Of a stretch of DNA of 64,000 nt, positions 16,284 through 25,183 are shown in pieces. Every line of letters starts with the position of its first letter. The first letter of the stretch is position 1. Position numbers and translations under genes: made by a program. The DNA is from AC-32 sp963788215 (GTDB taxonomy: Bacteria; Actinomycetota; Thermoleophilia; Gaiellales; Gaiellaceae): NCBI GenBank assembly GCA_963788215.1, contig CAWBFX010000010.1:992001-1056000 (forward strand), read 5' to 3'. Under the pieces are notes generated by a model. That model did no database searches and was not told where the DNA came from. It saw only the letters and a program-made list of their open reading frames with translations.

Positions 16284-17915
16284 ATGCGCAGACGGCTTTG
16301 GTTCTCGGTCGCAATGCTCGCGGCCGGAGCAAGCCTTCTGGTCGCGGCCAGTTTTGCCAGCGCTTCGGGCGCGTCGCCTTCGATTCACAAGGGCGGCACC
16401 CTGAAGATCGGCACGACTGGCAACTTGGACTCGGTTGACCCGGCGATCGCCTACGGGACGACGTCGTGGTGGTTCGAGTTCTCGACCAGGGCGAACCTGT
16501 ACACCTATCCTGACCGGGCGGGTGCCGCCGGCGGCAAGCTCGTACCTGAGGTTGCCAAGGGCTTCACCGTGTCCAAGAACGGACGCGTGTACACGTTCCA
16601 CCTCAAGAGCGGCTACCGGTTCAGTGACGGTGCGAAGGTGACGGCGAAGAACTTCGCGTACGCCATCAAGCGCGCCACGAACAAAGAGCTCAACTCACCG
16701 GCCGGTCCTTTCATCAAGGACAAGAGCGCCGTTAACATCGCGGGTGTCAAGGCCAGCGGCCTGACGCTCAAGATCACCCTCAAGCGGGCTGACCCGAACC
16801 TGATCACGGTCATGGCCATGCCGTTCTTCCAGGCGGCCTCGCTGAAGCTCCCGCTGACCAAAGAGGTCATCAACGTCAAGAGCAAGAGCGACCTCCCGAC
16901 TGCAGGCCCGTACGCGTGGTCGTTCAACGATCCGAGCAACCAGGCGAACATCGTTCGCAACACGTTCTACCACGGGCCCCGCAAGCACAACATCGCTGGT
17001 GCTCAGCTCAACATGAGCCTCAACACCACGACGTGCTACAACCAGACCAAGGCTGACCAGCTCGACATCGGTTGCGTCCCGCCTGCGGAGATTCCCAACG
17101 TCGCCAAGCAGTACGGCGTCAGCCGGAAGCACGCAGTCGGTTCGGGCCGGTTCTGGGTCCAGCCAGCCGTCTGCACCTTCTATCAGGCGATGAACATGGC
17201 CCGCCCGCTCTTCGGCGGCAGCCTGAAGAAGCGCCAGGCAGTTGCCTACGCTGTCGACCGGAAGGACTACATCAACCAGCGCGGTCTCTACGGAGGCGCC
17301 GCCTGGAGTCACATGCTTCCGCCGAACATGCGTGGCTCGTCGCACAGCCAGCCATACCCGCTCCACCGCAACCTCGCCAAGGCTAAGTCGCTTGGCGGCG
17401 GTGGCGGCAAGGACCTGAACTACTTCTACCAGTCGGCCGGTTCGGTCGGGCCCAAGCAGTACCAGGTTGCCCGCCGTGACCTCTCCGACCTGGGCTACAG
17501 CGTTCAGGGCAAGGGCTTCGCAGGCTTCGACATCTACCAGGCTGCGGGCACCAGGGGCTCGTCCCACGACATCGTCGGCCAGGTCGGCTGGTGTCAGGAC
17601 TACCCCGATCCGTACGACTTCATCAACGTGCTTCTCGACGGCACCAAGATTCAGGCCGAGGAGAACGTCAACATCGCGTACTTCAACTCCAAGAAGTACA
17701 ACACGCTGATGCAGCATGCCGCCCGCCTCACCGGCGCGAAGCGGTACAAGACGTACGGCGCGCTCGACATCGCCATCTCGAAGAACGCAGTGCCTTGGGC
17801 ATCGATGGGAGACTCGACGAACCAGTTCTTCTACTCGAGCAAGGTTGCGCCTTCGACCATGGTCTACCAGAGCGTCTACCAGTACCCGTCGCTCAACGTC
17901 CTCGCGTTCAAGTAA
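16284..17915 (+). CDS. Extracellular solute-binding protein, peptide-type (SBP family 5)
   Basis: Exported substrate receptor of the transporter, 543 aa. MRRRLWFSVAMLAAGASLL begins a Sec signal peptide with probable cleavage after FASA. There is no lipobox Cys, so it is secreted or periplasm-like unless anchored otherwise. The mature part starts KGGTLKIGTTGNLDSVDP, the standard SBP_bac_5 opening, and includes YTFHLKSGYRFSDGAKVTAKNF. Start ATG 16284 is chosen over upstream in-frame starts because of aaaggag 4 nt before it and the signal peptide. The internal cysteines TTTCYN, DIGCVPP, VCTFYQ and WCQDYPDP may form disulfides. The substrate (peptide, nickel or other) is not decidable from sequence. 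Confidence 0.92.
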   Translation: MRRRLWFSVAMLAAGASLLVAASFASASGASPSIHKGGTLKIGTTGNLDSVDPAIAYGTTSWWFEFSTRANLYTYPDRAGAAGGKLVPEVAKGFTVSKNGRVYTFHLKSGYRFSDGAKVTAKNFAYAIKRATNKELNSPAGPFIKDKSAVNIAGVKASGLTLKITLKRADPNLITVMAMPFFQAASLKLPLTKEVINVKSKSDLPTAGPYAWSFNDPSNQANIVRNTFYHGPRKHNIAGAQLNMSLNTTTCYNQTKADQLDIGCVPPAEIPNVAKQYGVSRKHAVGSGRFWVQPAVCTFYQAMNMARPLFGGSLKKRQAVAYAVDRKDYINQRGLYGGAAWSHMLPPNMRGSSHSQPYPLHRNLAKAKSLGGGGGKDLNYFYQSAGSVGPKQYQVARRDLSDLGYSVQGKGFAGFDIYQAAGTRGSSHDIVGQVGWCQDYPDPYDFINVLLDGTKIQAEENVNIAYFNSKKYNTLMQHAARLTGAKRYKTYGALDIAISKNAVPWASMGDSTNQFFYSSKVAPSTMVYQSVYQYPSLNVLAFK

Positions 17916-17949
17916 GGGGACGAGCAAGGAAACAAGGAAGCATCAAGAC

Positions 17950-17975
17950 GAGGCGCCGGCTCCGGCCGGCGCCTC
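17950..17975 (+). terminator. Strong intercistronic hairpin after the binding protein
   Basis: gaggcgccggc (17950-17960) and gccggcgcctc (17965-17975) form a perfect 11-bp stem with a tccg loop, followed by gttgcttt. It could be a partial terminator or a 3' stabiliser that makes the binding protein more abundant than the downstream membrane and ATPase subunits, a common arrangement in such operons. Confidence 0.7.
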
Positions 17976-18002
17976 GTTGCTTTAGGTTCTGCAGTTCTGA
18001 GG

Positions 18003-18008
18003 TAAGGT
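18003..18008 (+). promoter_or_regulatory. Candidate -10 TAAGGT before the OppB-type permease
   Basis: TAAGGT follows the hairpin at 17950-17975 and precedes GTG 18047 by 38 nt, with gagagtagagga as a weak ribosome-binding site. It could restart transcription for oppB-D-F behind the terminator-like stem. Low confidence, because TANNNT alone is short. Confidence 0.3.
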
Positions 18009-18046
18009 TCCGCGTCTAGCGGCGGGCGGAGAGTAGAGGACGGACA

Positions 18047-19030
18047 GTGTTCAGATATCTCGTCAGACGATTGCTGTGGGCGTGTCTTCTATTCCTCGTT
18101 GTCACGTTCGTCACCTTCGTGATCTTCTTCATGGCGCCGGTCGCGCCTCAGCGGCTCGTGTGCGGAGGTGCGCAGGCGAAGCCCGAGTGCATGCGGGCGG
18201 CGACGAAGAAGCTCGGCCTCGACCACCCTGTCTACTACCAGTACGGCCTCTTCCTGAAGCGGCTCGTCATCGACCGCAACCTCGGCACGTCGTTCATCAC
18301 CAAACAGCCGGTCAATCACGTCATCGGCCGCGCTGCGCGCGTGACCGCCTCGCTCGTGTTCGGCGGCGCCGTCCTCTGGCTGATGATCGGCCTGTTCGTC
18401 GGAATTCTCTCCGCGCTTCGGCCACGATCGCTCTTAGACAGAGCGGGCATGGTCTTCGTCCTGATCGGCGTGTCAGCGCACCCGGTCTGGATCGGCCTGA
18501 TCTTCTCCTACTTCTTCGGCTACAAGCTCCGTAACTTCCCGATCCATACGCCGATTGCCGGGTACGCACCGATTCTGAACCCGGCGCCCGGCCAGGAGGG
18601 CGGCGTGGTGCAGTGGGCCTACCACCTGATCCTTCCCTGGATGACGTTCGCGATCTTGTTCGCCGCGCTCTACGCGCGCATGATCCGTGCGAACGTGATG
18701 GAGACGCTGAACGAGGACTTCGTCCGCACCGCGCGCGCGAAAGGCGCGCCCGAAGCGCGCGTCATGCGCTCCCACGTCCTCCGCAATGCGCTTCTGCCGG
18801 TGGTGACGATGCTCGGGATGGACATCGGGCTGGCGCTGGGCGGCGCGATCTTCACCGAGCAGATCTTCACGTTACCCGGGCTTGGCCGTACCGCCATCCT
18901 CGCCATTCAGAGCTACGATCTGACGGTCGTCCAGGGCGTGGTCATCTTCGCGACCCTGTCGATCATCATCTTCAACCTCATAGTCGACCTTCTCTATGCC
19001 TGGATCGACCCACGGATCCGGCTGACCTAG
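18047..19030 (+). CDS. Peptide ABC transporter permease, OppB/DppB type
   Basis: Inner-membrane permease, 327 aa, six helices. It opens MFRYLVRRLLWACLLFLVVT, the typical OppB/DppB N-terminus, and the EAA coupling loop is DFVRTARAKGAPEARVMRSH followed by VLRNALLPVVTMLGMDIG. Between helix 1 and 2 is an extracytoplasmic loop with two cysteines (residues about 42-51, LVCGGAQAKPECM) that could be disulfide-linked. Its partner is the C-type permease at 15065. Confidence 0.94.
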   Translation: MFRYLVRRLLWACLLFLVVTFVTFVIFFMAPVAPQRLVCGGAQAKPECMRAATKKLGLDHPVYYQYGLFLKRLVIDRNLGTSFITKQPVNHVIGRAARVTASLVFGGAVLWLMIGLFVGILSALRPRSLLDRAGMVFVLIGVSAHPVWIGLIFSYFFGYKLRNFPIHTPIAGYAPILNPAPGQEGGVVQWAYHLILPWMTFAILFAALYARMIRANVMETLNEDFVRTARAKGAPEARVMRSHVLRNALLPVVTMLGMDIGLALGGAIFTEQIFTLPGLGRTAILAIQSYDLTVVQGVVIFATLSIIIFNLIVDLLYAWIDPRIRLT

Positions 19031-19034
19031 GCCG

Positions 19035-20057
19035 TTGGCACTTCTCGAAGTCAAGGATCTCCACACCTCCTTCCAGACCGACGACGGGCTCGTCCGCGCG
19101 GTAGAAGGCGTCTCGTTCTCGGTCGAGAAGGGGCAGACCCTCGGCATCGTGGGCGAGTCGGGCTGCGGCAAGAGCGTCACGTGCCTGACGATCATGGGGC
19201 TGAACCCGAAGCGCAACACGATCACGACCGGCGAGGCGCTCTGGAAGGGCAAGAACCTCCTGACGGCGAGGTCGAGGGCTCTGCGCGAGATCCGCGGAAA
19301 CGAGATCTCGATGATCTTCCAGGATCCGATGACGTCGTTGAACCCGGTGCACTCGATCGGCAAGCAGCTCATCGAGGCGGTCCAGCTCCACCGCGACCTC
19401 TCCACCCGGCAGGCCCGCTTGCGCGCGCTGGAGCTGCTGAAGGCGGTCGGCATTCCGAAGGCCGAGACGCGGCTCGACGACTACCCGCACCAGTTCTCCG
19501 GGGGTATGCGTCAGCGCGTCATGATCGCGATGGCGCTGATCAACGACCCTGACCTGCTGATCGCGGACGAGCCGACGACGGCGCTCGACGTGACCACGCA
19601 GGCGCAGATCCTCACGTTGATGAAGCGGCTCCAGGACGAGTTCGGCAGCGCGATCCTGATCATCACGCACGACCTCGGCGTGGTCGCCGAGACGGCCGAC
19701 GACGTGCTCGTCATGTACGCGGCGAACGTCGTCGAGCAGGCGCCCGTCGTCGAGCTGTTCAACCGGCCGCAGCACCCCTACACCTGGGGGCTGATGGGCT
19801 CGCTGCCGAGGCTCGAGGTCGACATGGAGCGGCTGACCCAGATTCCCGGCCAGCCGCCCTCGCTGCTGCGGCCGCCGGCGGGCTGCCGTTTCCACCCGCG
19901 CTGCCCGCACGTGATGGAGATCTGCAAGACGACCGTGCCCGAGCTCGCGGCAAGCCCCAGCGGCCCGGAGCACCTCCAGAGGTGCCACCTCGACCAGGAG
20001 ACGAAGGATCGCGAGGCGGCGAAGATTCTCGAGATGACGATGGCGGAGGTCGGGTAG
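19035..20057 (+). CDS. Peptide ABC transporter ATPase, OppD/DppD type
   Basis: Cytoplasmic ATPase, 340 aa. Walker A GESGCGKS, Q-loop MIFQDPMTSLNP, signature FSGGMRQRV, Walker B LLIADEPTTALDV, H-loop ITHDLGVV. The C-terminal oligopeptide-transporter extension carries CRFHPRCP plus two further Cys (ICKTTVP, RCHL). Mycobacterial Opp/Dpp ATPases with this Cys set have been reported to bind an iron-sulfur cluster, so the same is possible here. TTG start 4 nt after the permease stop. It forms a heterodimer with the next gene product. Confidence 0.95.
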   Translation: MALLEVKDLHTSFQTDDGLVRAVEGVSFSVEKGQTLGIVGESGCGKSVTCLTIMGLNPKRNTITTGEALWKGKNLLTARSRALREIRGNEISMIFQDPMTSLNPVHSIGKQLIEAVQLHRDLSTRQARLRALELLKAVGIPKAETRLDDYPHQFSGGMRQRVMIAMALINDPDLLIADEPTTALDVTTQAQILTLMKRLQDEFGSAILIITHDLGVVAETADDVLVMYAANVVEQAPVVELFNRPQHPYTWGLMGSLPRLEVDMERLTQIPGQPPSLLRPPAGCRFHPRCPHVMEICKTTVPELAASPSGPEHLQRCHLDQETKDREAAKILEMTMAEVG

Positions 20058-21173
<1,116 letters not shown>

Positions 21174-21179
21174 GCGTCC

Positions 21180-21551
21180 GTGCTCCTCGCGGCGCTCCGT
21201 CGTCTCGCCGCGCTCATCGTCCTGAGCTCCGCGGCCACGGCGATCGTCTCCTTGCCCGTGGGCCTCCTGCTCGGCGCGTCGCCGGTCCGGTCCCTGACGA
21301 TCGGGTTCTACCTGGCCGGCTGCTTCCTGATGGTGATCGGGTTCTTCGCCGGCAACCGCGGCCCAGCACGGGTCAAGTCCGAGGCGCCCGGCCCGGCGCT
21401 GATGCCCTTTACGTTCAGCGGCCGCAGGCTGCGCTGGGCGACGCAGGGCGAACAGCACGAAACCATCAACAATTCTGCGATTTTCGTCACCCTCGGTCTG
21501 ATCCTCGTGTTGATCGGGCTCTTGATCGACCCGAATCACGTGCTTTTCTGA
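21180..21551 (+). CDS. Membrane protein of unknown function
   Basis: A 123-residue protein with three predicted membrane helices (about residues 5-30, 40-58 and 99-117) and a soluble loop between helices 2 and 3 containing FTFSGRRLRWATQGEQHE. GTG 21180 lies 6 nt after the oppF stop, so it is probably the last gene of the transporter operon. I do not recognise the family. A role as accessory membrane subunit of the transporter is possible but unsupported. Confidence 0.6.
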   Translation: MLLAALRRLAALIVLSSAATAIVSLPVGLLLGASPVRSLTIGFYLAGCFLMVIGFFAGNRGPARVKSEAPGPALMPFTFSGRRLRWATQGEQHETINNSAIFVTLGLILVLIGLLIDPNHVLF

Positions 21552-21595
21552 GCGGTTTTCTGCGCCTAACTTCTGGACACCAGGGGCGTCAGAGC

Positions 21596-21601
21596 TATCG
21601 T
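21596..21601 (+). promoter_or_regulatory. Leaderless -10 box TATCGT
   Basis: TATCGT, 7 nt (ggggtac), then ATG 21609. An in-frame GTG at 21600 overlaps the box and is unlikely to be the start. Confidence 0.55.
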
Positions 21602-21608
21602 GGGGTAC

Positions 21609-22064
21609 ATGCACGGACATTGCGAGCGCGCCCGCCAGTGGGCTTCCGCCGCCGTCGACGGCGAGCTGTCGACGTTCGAGCGTGCGCTGCTCGAGGATCA
21701 CCTCGGGCGCTGCGGCTCGTGCCGGGAGTTCAGCCGTGACGTGGGCGGTATGACGAGCGCGCTTCGGGCCGCTCCGCTCCAGCAGTTCGACGGCGTCGTG
21801 CTCGGTCGCATCCGCCGGCAGGTCCGGCTGCGCCTCGCGCCGGCGGCCGCCGCGATGGCAATCGCCGCAGTCGGCCTCGGGAGCCTCGTCGCCTCGACGC
21901 AGTTCAACCGCGCGCCGGGCCTCCGTCCGGCCGAGGTCAGCCCGGCCGTGATCATTCCGAGCGACTTCGCGCTCAACAGCCGCCGCAGCGAGCGGCTCAA
22001 GGCTGAGCCGCGCACGCGGATGCTCCTGGCCCTGCCGGGCCGCCCAGGGCCGGTCCTCCCGTAG
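21609..22064 (+). CDS. Zinc-finger anti-sigma-like membrane protein
   Basis: A 151-residue protein with an N-terminal putative zinc-finger (anti-sigma ZAS/zf-HC2) domain: HCERARQWASAAVDGELS followed by HLGRCGSC, the H-x3-C-x2-C ligand set. One membrane helix follows (about residues 78-95, APAAAAMAIAAVGLGSLV), then an extracytoplasmic tail. Such proteins normally hold an ECF sigma factor inactive at the membrane. No sigma factor gene is adjacent, so the partner must be encoded elsewhere or the protein has another role. It has its own leaderless promoter. Confidence 0.8.
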   Translation: MHGHCERARQWASAAVDGELSTFERALLEDHLGRCGSCREFSRDVGGMTSALRAAPLQQFDGVVLGRIRRQVRLRLAPAAAAMAIAAVGLGSLVASTQFNRAPGLRPAEVSPAVIIPSDFALNSRRSERLKAEPRTRMLLALPGRPGPVLP

Positions 22065-22094
22065 CGCTCCTGTAACGACGAGAGCTCGCGCGGG

Positions 22095-22100
22095 TACTGT
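22095..22100 (+). promoter_or_regulatory. Leaderless -10 box TACTGT
   Basis: TACTGT, 7 nt (tctcgcg), then ATG 22108 of the TGA-interrupted ORF. It may also be the promoter that drives atpD-atpC. A second TANNNT (TAGACT, 22227) lies nearer atpD. Confidence 0.5.
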
Positions 22101-22107
22101 TCTCGCG

Positions 22108-22308
22108 ATGTTTGCCTCGCTGATCAGCTCGTACGTCTGAAGCCTCGACCACGAGGCCCGTGTGGCCGCGATCGAGGCCGACCGGCGTGCGCTCCGTTCT
22201 CCGGAGAGGACTGGTGCCCGCTTCGCTAGACTGCCGTCGCTTGGCGGCAGGCTGACGCGCCGGCAGCGCAGCGCAGCAGACACACCTCTCCAGGAGACAC
22301 ATGCCTGA
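22108..22308 (+). pseudogene. Small ORF upstream of atpD interrupted by an in-frame TGA at codon 11
   Basis: From ATG 22108 the frame reads MFASLISSYV, then TGA (22138-22140), then continues open for 55 codons (SLDHEARVAAIEADRRALRS ... ADTPLQETHA) and ends in a TGA that overlaps the atpD start. The part after the TGA has GC-rich third positions and charged helical character, and both boundaries look gene-like: a leaderless promoter at the front and ATG/TGA coupling to atpD at the end. CGA (Arg) to TGA is one transition, so a nonsense mutation or sequencing error is likeliest; GTG 22162 could start a shorter protein. Function unknown. Confidence 0.5.
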
Positions 22309-23803
22309 CCAGAAAAAAGGCCAGCAAAACGTCGGCAAGATCATCGAGATCAAGGGCGTCGTCGTCGACGCCGTCTTTCCCGACGAGCTCCCCGAGATCA
22401 ACCACGCGCTCCGGATCACCGTCCCCGAGACCGACGGACGGGCCGAGATCGACCTGATCGCGGAGGTGCAGCAGCACCTCGGCGACGACCGCGTCCGCGC
22501 GGTGGCGATGGACTCGACCGACGGCGTCCCTCGCGGGGTCGACGTCGTCGACACGGGCGCGCCGATCACCGTCCCGGTCGGCGACCAGACGCTCGGGCGA
22601 ATCTGGAACGTGGTCGGCGACCCGGTGGACAAGGGCGACGCGGCCACGGGCGAGCGCTGGCCGATCCACCGCGAGCCGCCGGCATTCGTCGACCTCTCGC
22701 CCGAGATCGAGATCTTCGAGACCGGGATCAAGGTGATCGACCTGATCGCGCCCTTCATCCGCGGCGGCAAGGTCGGCCTCTTCGGCGGCGCCGGCGTCGG
22801 CAAGACGGTCCTGATCCAGGAGCTGATTCACAACGTCGCGAGAGAGCACGGCGGCGTCTCCGTCTTCTCCGGGGTCGGCGAGCGCACGCGCGAGGGCAAC
22901 GACCTCTGGCTCGAGATGCAGGAGAGCGGCGTCATCGACAAGGTCGCCCTCTGCTACGGCCAGATGAACGAGCCCCCCGGAGCCCGGCTGCGCGTCGGCC
23001 TCTCGGGGCTGACGATGGCCGAGTACTTCCGCGATCAGGGCCAGGACGTGCTGCTCTTCATCGACAACATCTTCCGCTTCGTCCAGGCCGGCTCCGAGGT
23101 CTCCGCGCTGCTCGGCCGCATGCCGAGCGCGGTCGGCTACCAGCCGACGCTCGCGACCGAGATGGGCCAGCTGCAGGAGCGGATCACCTCGACGCAGACC
23201 GGCTCGGTGACGTCGATCCAGGCGATCTTCGTCCCGGCGGACGACTACACCGACCCCGCGCCCGCGAACACGTTCGCGCACCTCGATTCCTCGGTCGTGC
23301 TCGAGCGGTCGATCGTCGAGATGGGGATCTACCCGGCGATGGACCCGCTCGCGTCGTTCTCGCGCGCGCTCCAGCCGGGGATCGTGTCCGACGAGCACTA
23401 CCAGACGACGACGCGCGTCCAGGAGATCCTGCAGCGCTACAAGGACCTGCAGGACATCATCGCGATCCTCGGGATCGACGAGCTCTCGGACGAGGACAAG
23501 CTGACCGTCAACCGGGCGCGGCGCATCCAGCGCTTCCTCTCGCAGCCGAACTTCGTCGCCGAGCAGTTCACCGGCACGCCTGGCGAGTACGTCCGCCTCG
23601 AGGACACGATCAAGGGCTTCCAGGAGATCATCGAGGGCAAGCACGACGATCTTCCGGAGCAGGCGTTCTACATGGTCGGCACGATCGAGCAGGCGGTGCA
23701 GAAGGCTCGGCAGCTCGCGGGCGAGGAGCCCGAGGAGGCCGAAGAGCCCGAGGCGTCGGCCGAGGAAGAGCCCGAACCAGCGGCCGAGCCCGCCGCCGTC
23801 TAG
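22301..23803 (+). CDS. atpD: ATP synthase F1 subunit beta
   Basis: Catalytic subunit, 500 aa. Walker A GGAGVGKT is at residues 162-169, with the catalytic Glu region GERTREGNDLW and Walker B VLLFIDNIF. The C-terminal domain is followed by an extra acidic Glu/Pro/Ala tail of about 30 residues not found in standard beta subunits. Separation from atpA-atpG by the transporter cluster means its supply depends on the promoters near 22095 or on read-through. A weak ribosome-binding site (caggaga) precedes the ATG. Confidence 0.98.
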   Translation: MPDQKKGQQNVGKIIEIKGVVVDAVFPDELPEINHALRITVPETDGRAEIDLIAEVQQHLGDDRVRAVAMDSTDGVPRGVDVVDTGAPITVPVGDQTLGRIWNVVGDPVDKGDAATGERWPIHREPPAFVDLSPEIEIFETGIKVIDLIAPFIRGGKVGLFGGAGVGKTVLIQELIHNVAREHGGVSVFSGVGERTREGNDLWLEMQESGVIDKVALCYGQMNEPPGARLRVGLSGLTMAEYFRDQGQDVLLFIDNIFRFVQAGSEVSALLGRMPSAVGYQPTLATEMGQLQERITSTQTGSVTSIQAIFVPADDYTDPAPANTFAHLDSSVVLERSIVEMGIYPAMDPLASFSRALQPGIVSDEHYQTTTRVQEILQRYKDLQDIIAILGIDELSDEDKLTVNRARRIQRFLSQPNFVAEQFTGTPGEYVRLEDTIKGFQEIIEGKHDDLPEQAFYMVGTIEQAVQKARQLAGEEPEEAEEPEASAEEEPEPAAEPAAV

Positions 23804-24224
23804 TTGGCGACGTTCAGCGTGTCACTGGTGACGCCCGAAGGCCCTGCCTTCGAGGGCGATGTCGAGATGCTGGTCGTCCCCGGCGCGGACGGCGAGATCG
23901 GCGTCCTCGCGCGGCACGCGCCGCTCGTCGCGCTCCTGAATGCCGGGATCGACGCGCGTCTACCGCGACCGCTCGAGCGGTGACGTGCTGGAGTTCGCGA
24001 CCGGGCCGGGCTTCTTCAAGGTCGAGCAGGACCGCGCGCTGGCGCTCGTCGACGATGCCGTCGAGGCGCGCGAGATCGACGACGCCCGGGCGCAGACGCA
24101 GCTCGAGGAGGCGCGAGCCGAGCTGGAGCGGATCGAGCGCGGCGAGTCCGACGCCGACCGCTGGCAGCTCGAGCAGCGGGTCAGGCACGCGGAGAACCAG
24201 CTGACGGTGTCCGGTCGTGGCTGA
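23804..24224 (+). CDS. atpC: ATP synthase F1 subunit epsilon, apparent +1 frameshift near 23945-23948
   Basis: Epsilon subunit, inhibitor and coupling element of F1. TTG 23804 directly follows the atpD stop and gives MATFSVSLVTPEGPAFEGDV through LVALLNAG (residues 1-48). The frame then needs one base removed in gggatcg: the +1 frame continues STRVYRDRSSGDVLEFATGP and the C-terminal helices RAQTQLEEARAELERIERG, ending TGA 24222-24224. The uncorrected frame stops at 23979-23981. Corrected length is about 139 aa, normal for the family. The end overlaps the GTG of the metE N-part gene. Confidence 0.88.
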
Positions 24225-25119
24225 GCTGCAGGCCTTCGCGCCGGGCCTCTACCCGCGCTCCGAGGCGCTCGTCCAGGCGACGCGCGACCTCGACCGCGGG
24301 CGGACGACCGTGGAAGCGGTCGACGAGCAGGTCGAGCGCGACCTCGCCGAGCTCGTCTCCGTCCAGCAGCAGGCCGGGCTCGACCTCCTCTCGGATGGGA
24401 TGCTGCGCTGGCAGGACCACTTTCGTCCGCTGCTCGAGGCGGCCGACGGGCTCGCGACCGGGGCCCTGACGCGCTTCCTCGACACGAACACCTTCTACCG
24501 CGCGCCCAAGGCCGAGGGCCGGCCGCGCCTCGACGAGCCGCTCGGCGACCGTTACGTCGCACCGCTCTCGGGGCCGCGCCTCGTCACCTTCCCGTCGCCG
24601 TTCGCGCTCTCGCAGGGCACGGGCCTGACGCCGAAGGAGGTCGCCGAAAGCGTCCTGCGGCCCGCGCTCGAGGGCGTCGAGGCCGAGCTCGTCGTCCTGG
24701 CGGAGCCGTTCCTCGCGCGCGAGGAGAGCCCGGACCTGGACTCTCTCGCGGAGGCGCTCGGTGGGCTCGGCGACGATCTCGCGCTCTGGATCGAGTTCGG
24801 GGACGCAGGCCCGCTTCTCGGGCGAGGCCTGGCCGACCTGCCGGTCAGCGCGATCGGCATCGACTTCTACGCGACGAATCTCGACGACCTGCCCGGCAAC
24901 TTCGACAAGCTTCTGCTCGCCGGAGTTCTGGACGCGCGCAACTCGCTCGCCGAAGAGCCGCGCGAGCTGGCCGAGTTCGCCGCACGCCTGGCGGAGAAGG
25001 CCGAGCGCGTCGCCCTCGTCCCGAACGGCGACCTGCAGTACGTCTCGGAGCCGATCGCGCGCGAGAAACTGGCGAGGCTCGGCAAGGCGAAGACGGCGAC
25101 CACGGAGGCCGCAGCATGA
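24217..25119 (+). CDS. MetE N-terminal-domain-like protein (split methionine synthase)
   Basis: A 300-residue TIM-barrel protein resembling the N-terminal (Meth_synt_1) half of cobalamin-independent methionine synthase. Features include FPSPFALSQGTGLTPKEVAE, LALWIEFGDAGPLLGRGLAD then LPVSAIGIDFY (cf. YFG...LPV.G..LD in MetE) and GVLDARNS (cf. GV.DGRN). It lacks the catalytic zinc ligands: the equivalent of PDCGLK is VPNGDLQY. In canonical MetE the N-domain helps bind the polyglutamated folate; here it is a separate gene directly upstream of the zinc-bearing half. GTG start overlaps atpC by 8 bp. Confidence 0.7.
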   Translation: MAELQAFAPGLYPRSEALVQATRDLDRGRTTVEAVDEQVERDLAELVSVQQQAGLDLLSDGMLRWQDHFRPLLEAADGLATGALTRFLDTNTFYRAPKAEGRPRLDEPLGDRYVAPLSGPRLVTFPSPFALSQGTGLTPKEVAESVLRPALEGVEAELVVLAEPFLAREESPDLDSLAEALGGLGDDLALWIEFGDAGPLLGRGLADLPVSAIGIDFYATNLDDLPGNFDKLLLAGVLDARNSLAEEPRELAEFAARLAEKAERVALVPNGDLQYVSEPIAREKLARLGKAKTATTEAAA

Positions 25120-25152
25120 GCGTAGGCTCGACGGAGCTCAAAAGAGAGCGGA

Positions 25153-25173
25153 GGTGCCGGCTTTGCCGGCGCC
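25153..25173 (+). other. Hairpin between the two metE-like genes
   Basis: ggtgccggc (25153-25161) pairs with gccggcgcc (25165-25173), one G-U pair, with a ttt loop, 10 nt before the second metE ATG. It leaves gggagcgga exposed as ribosome-binding site and could set relative expression of the two halves. Confidence 0.4.
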
Positions 25174-25183
25174 GGGAGCGGAA

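Noticed and set aside
22138..22140. TGA as a selenocysteine codon
   Set aside because: The protein is unknown, there is no clear downstream SECIS-like hairpin by eye, and a CGA-to-TGA change explains it more simply. Kept only as a test in the findings.
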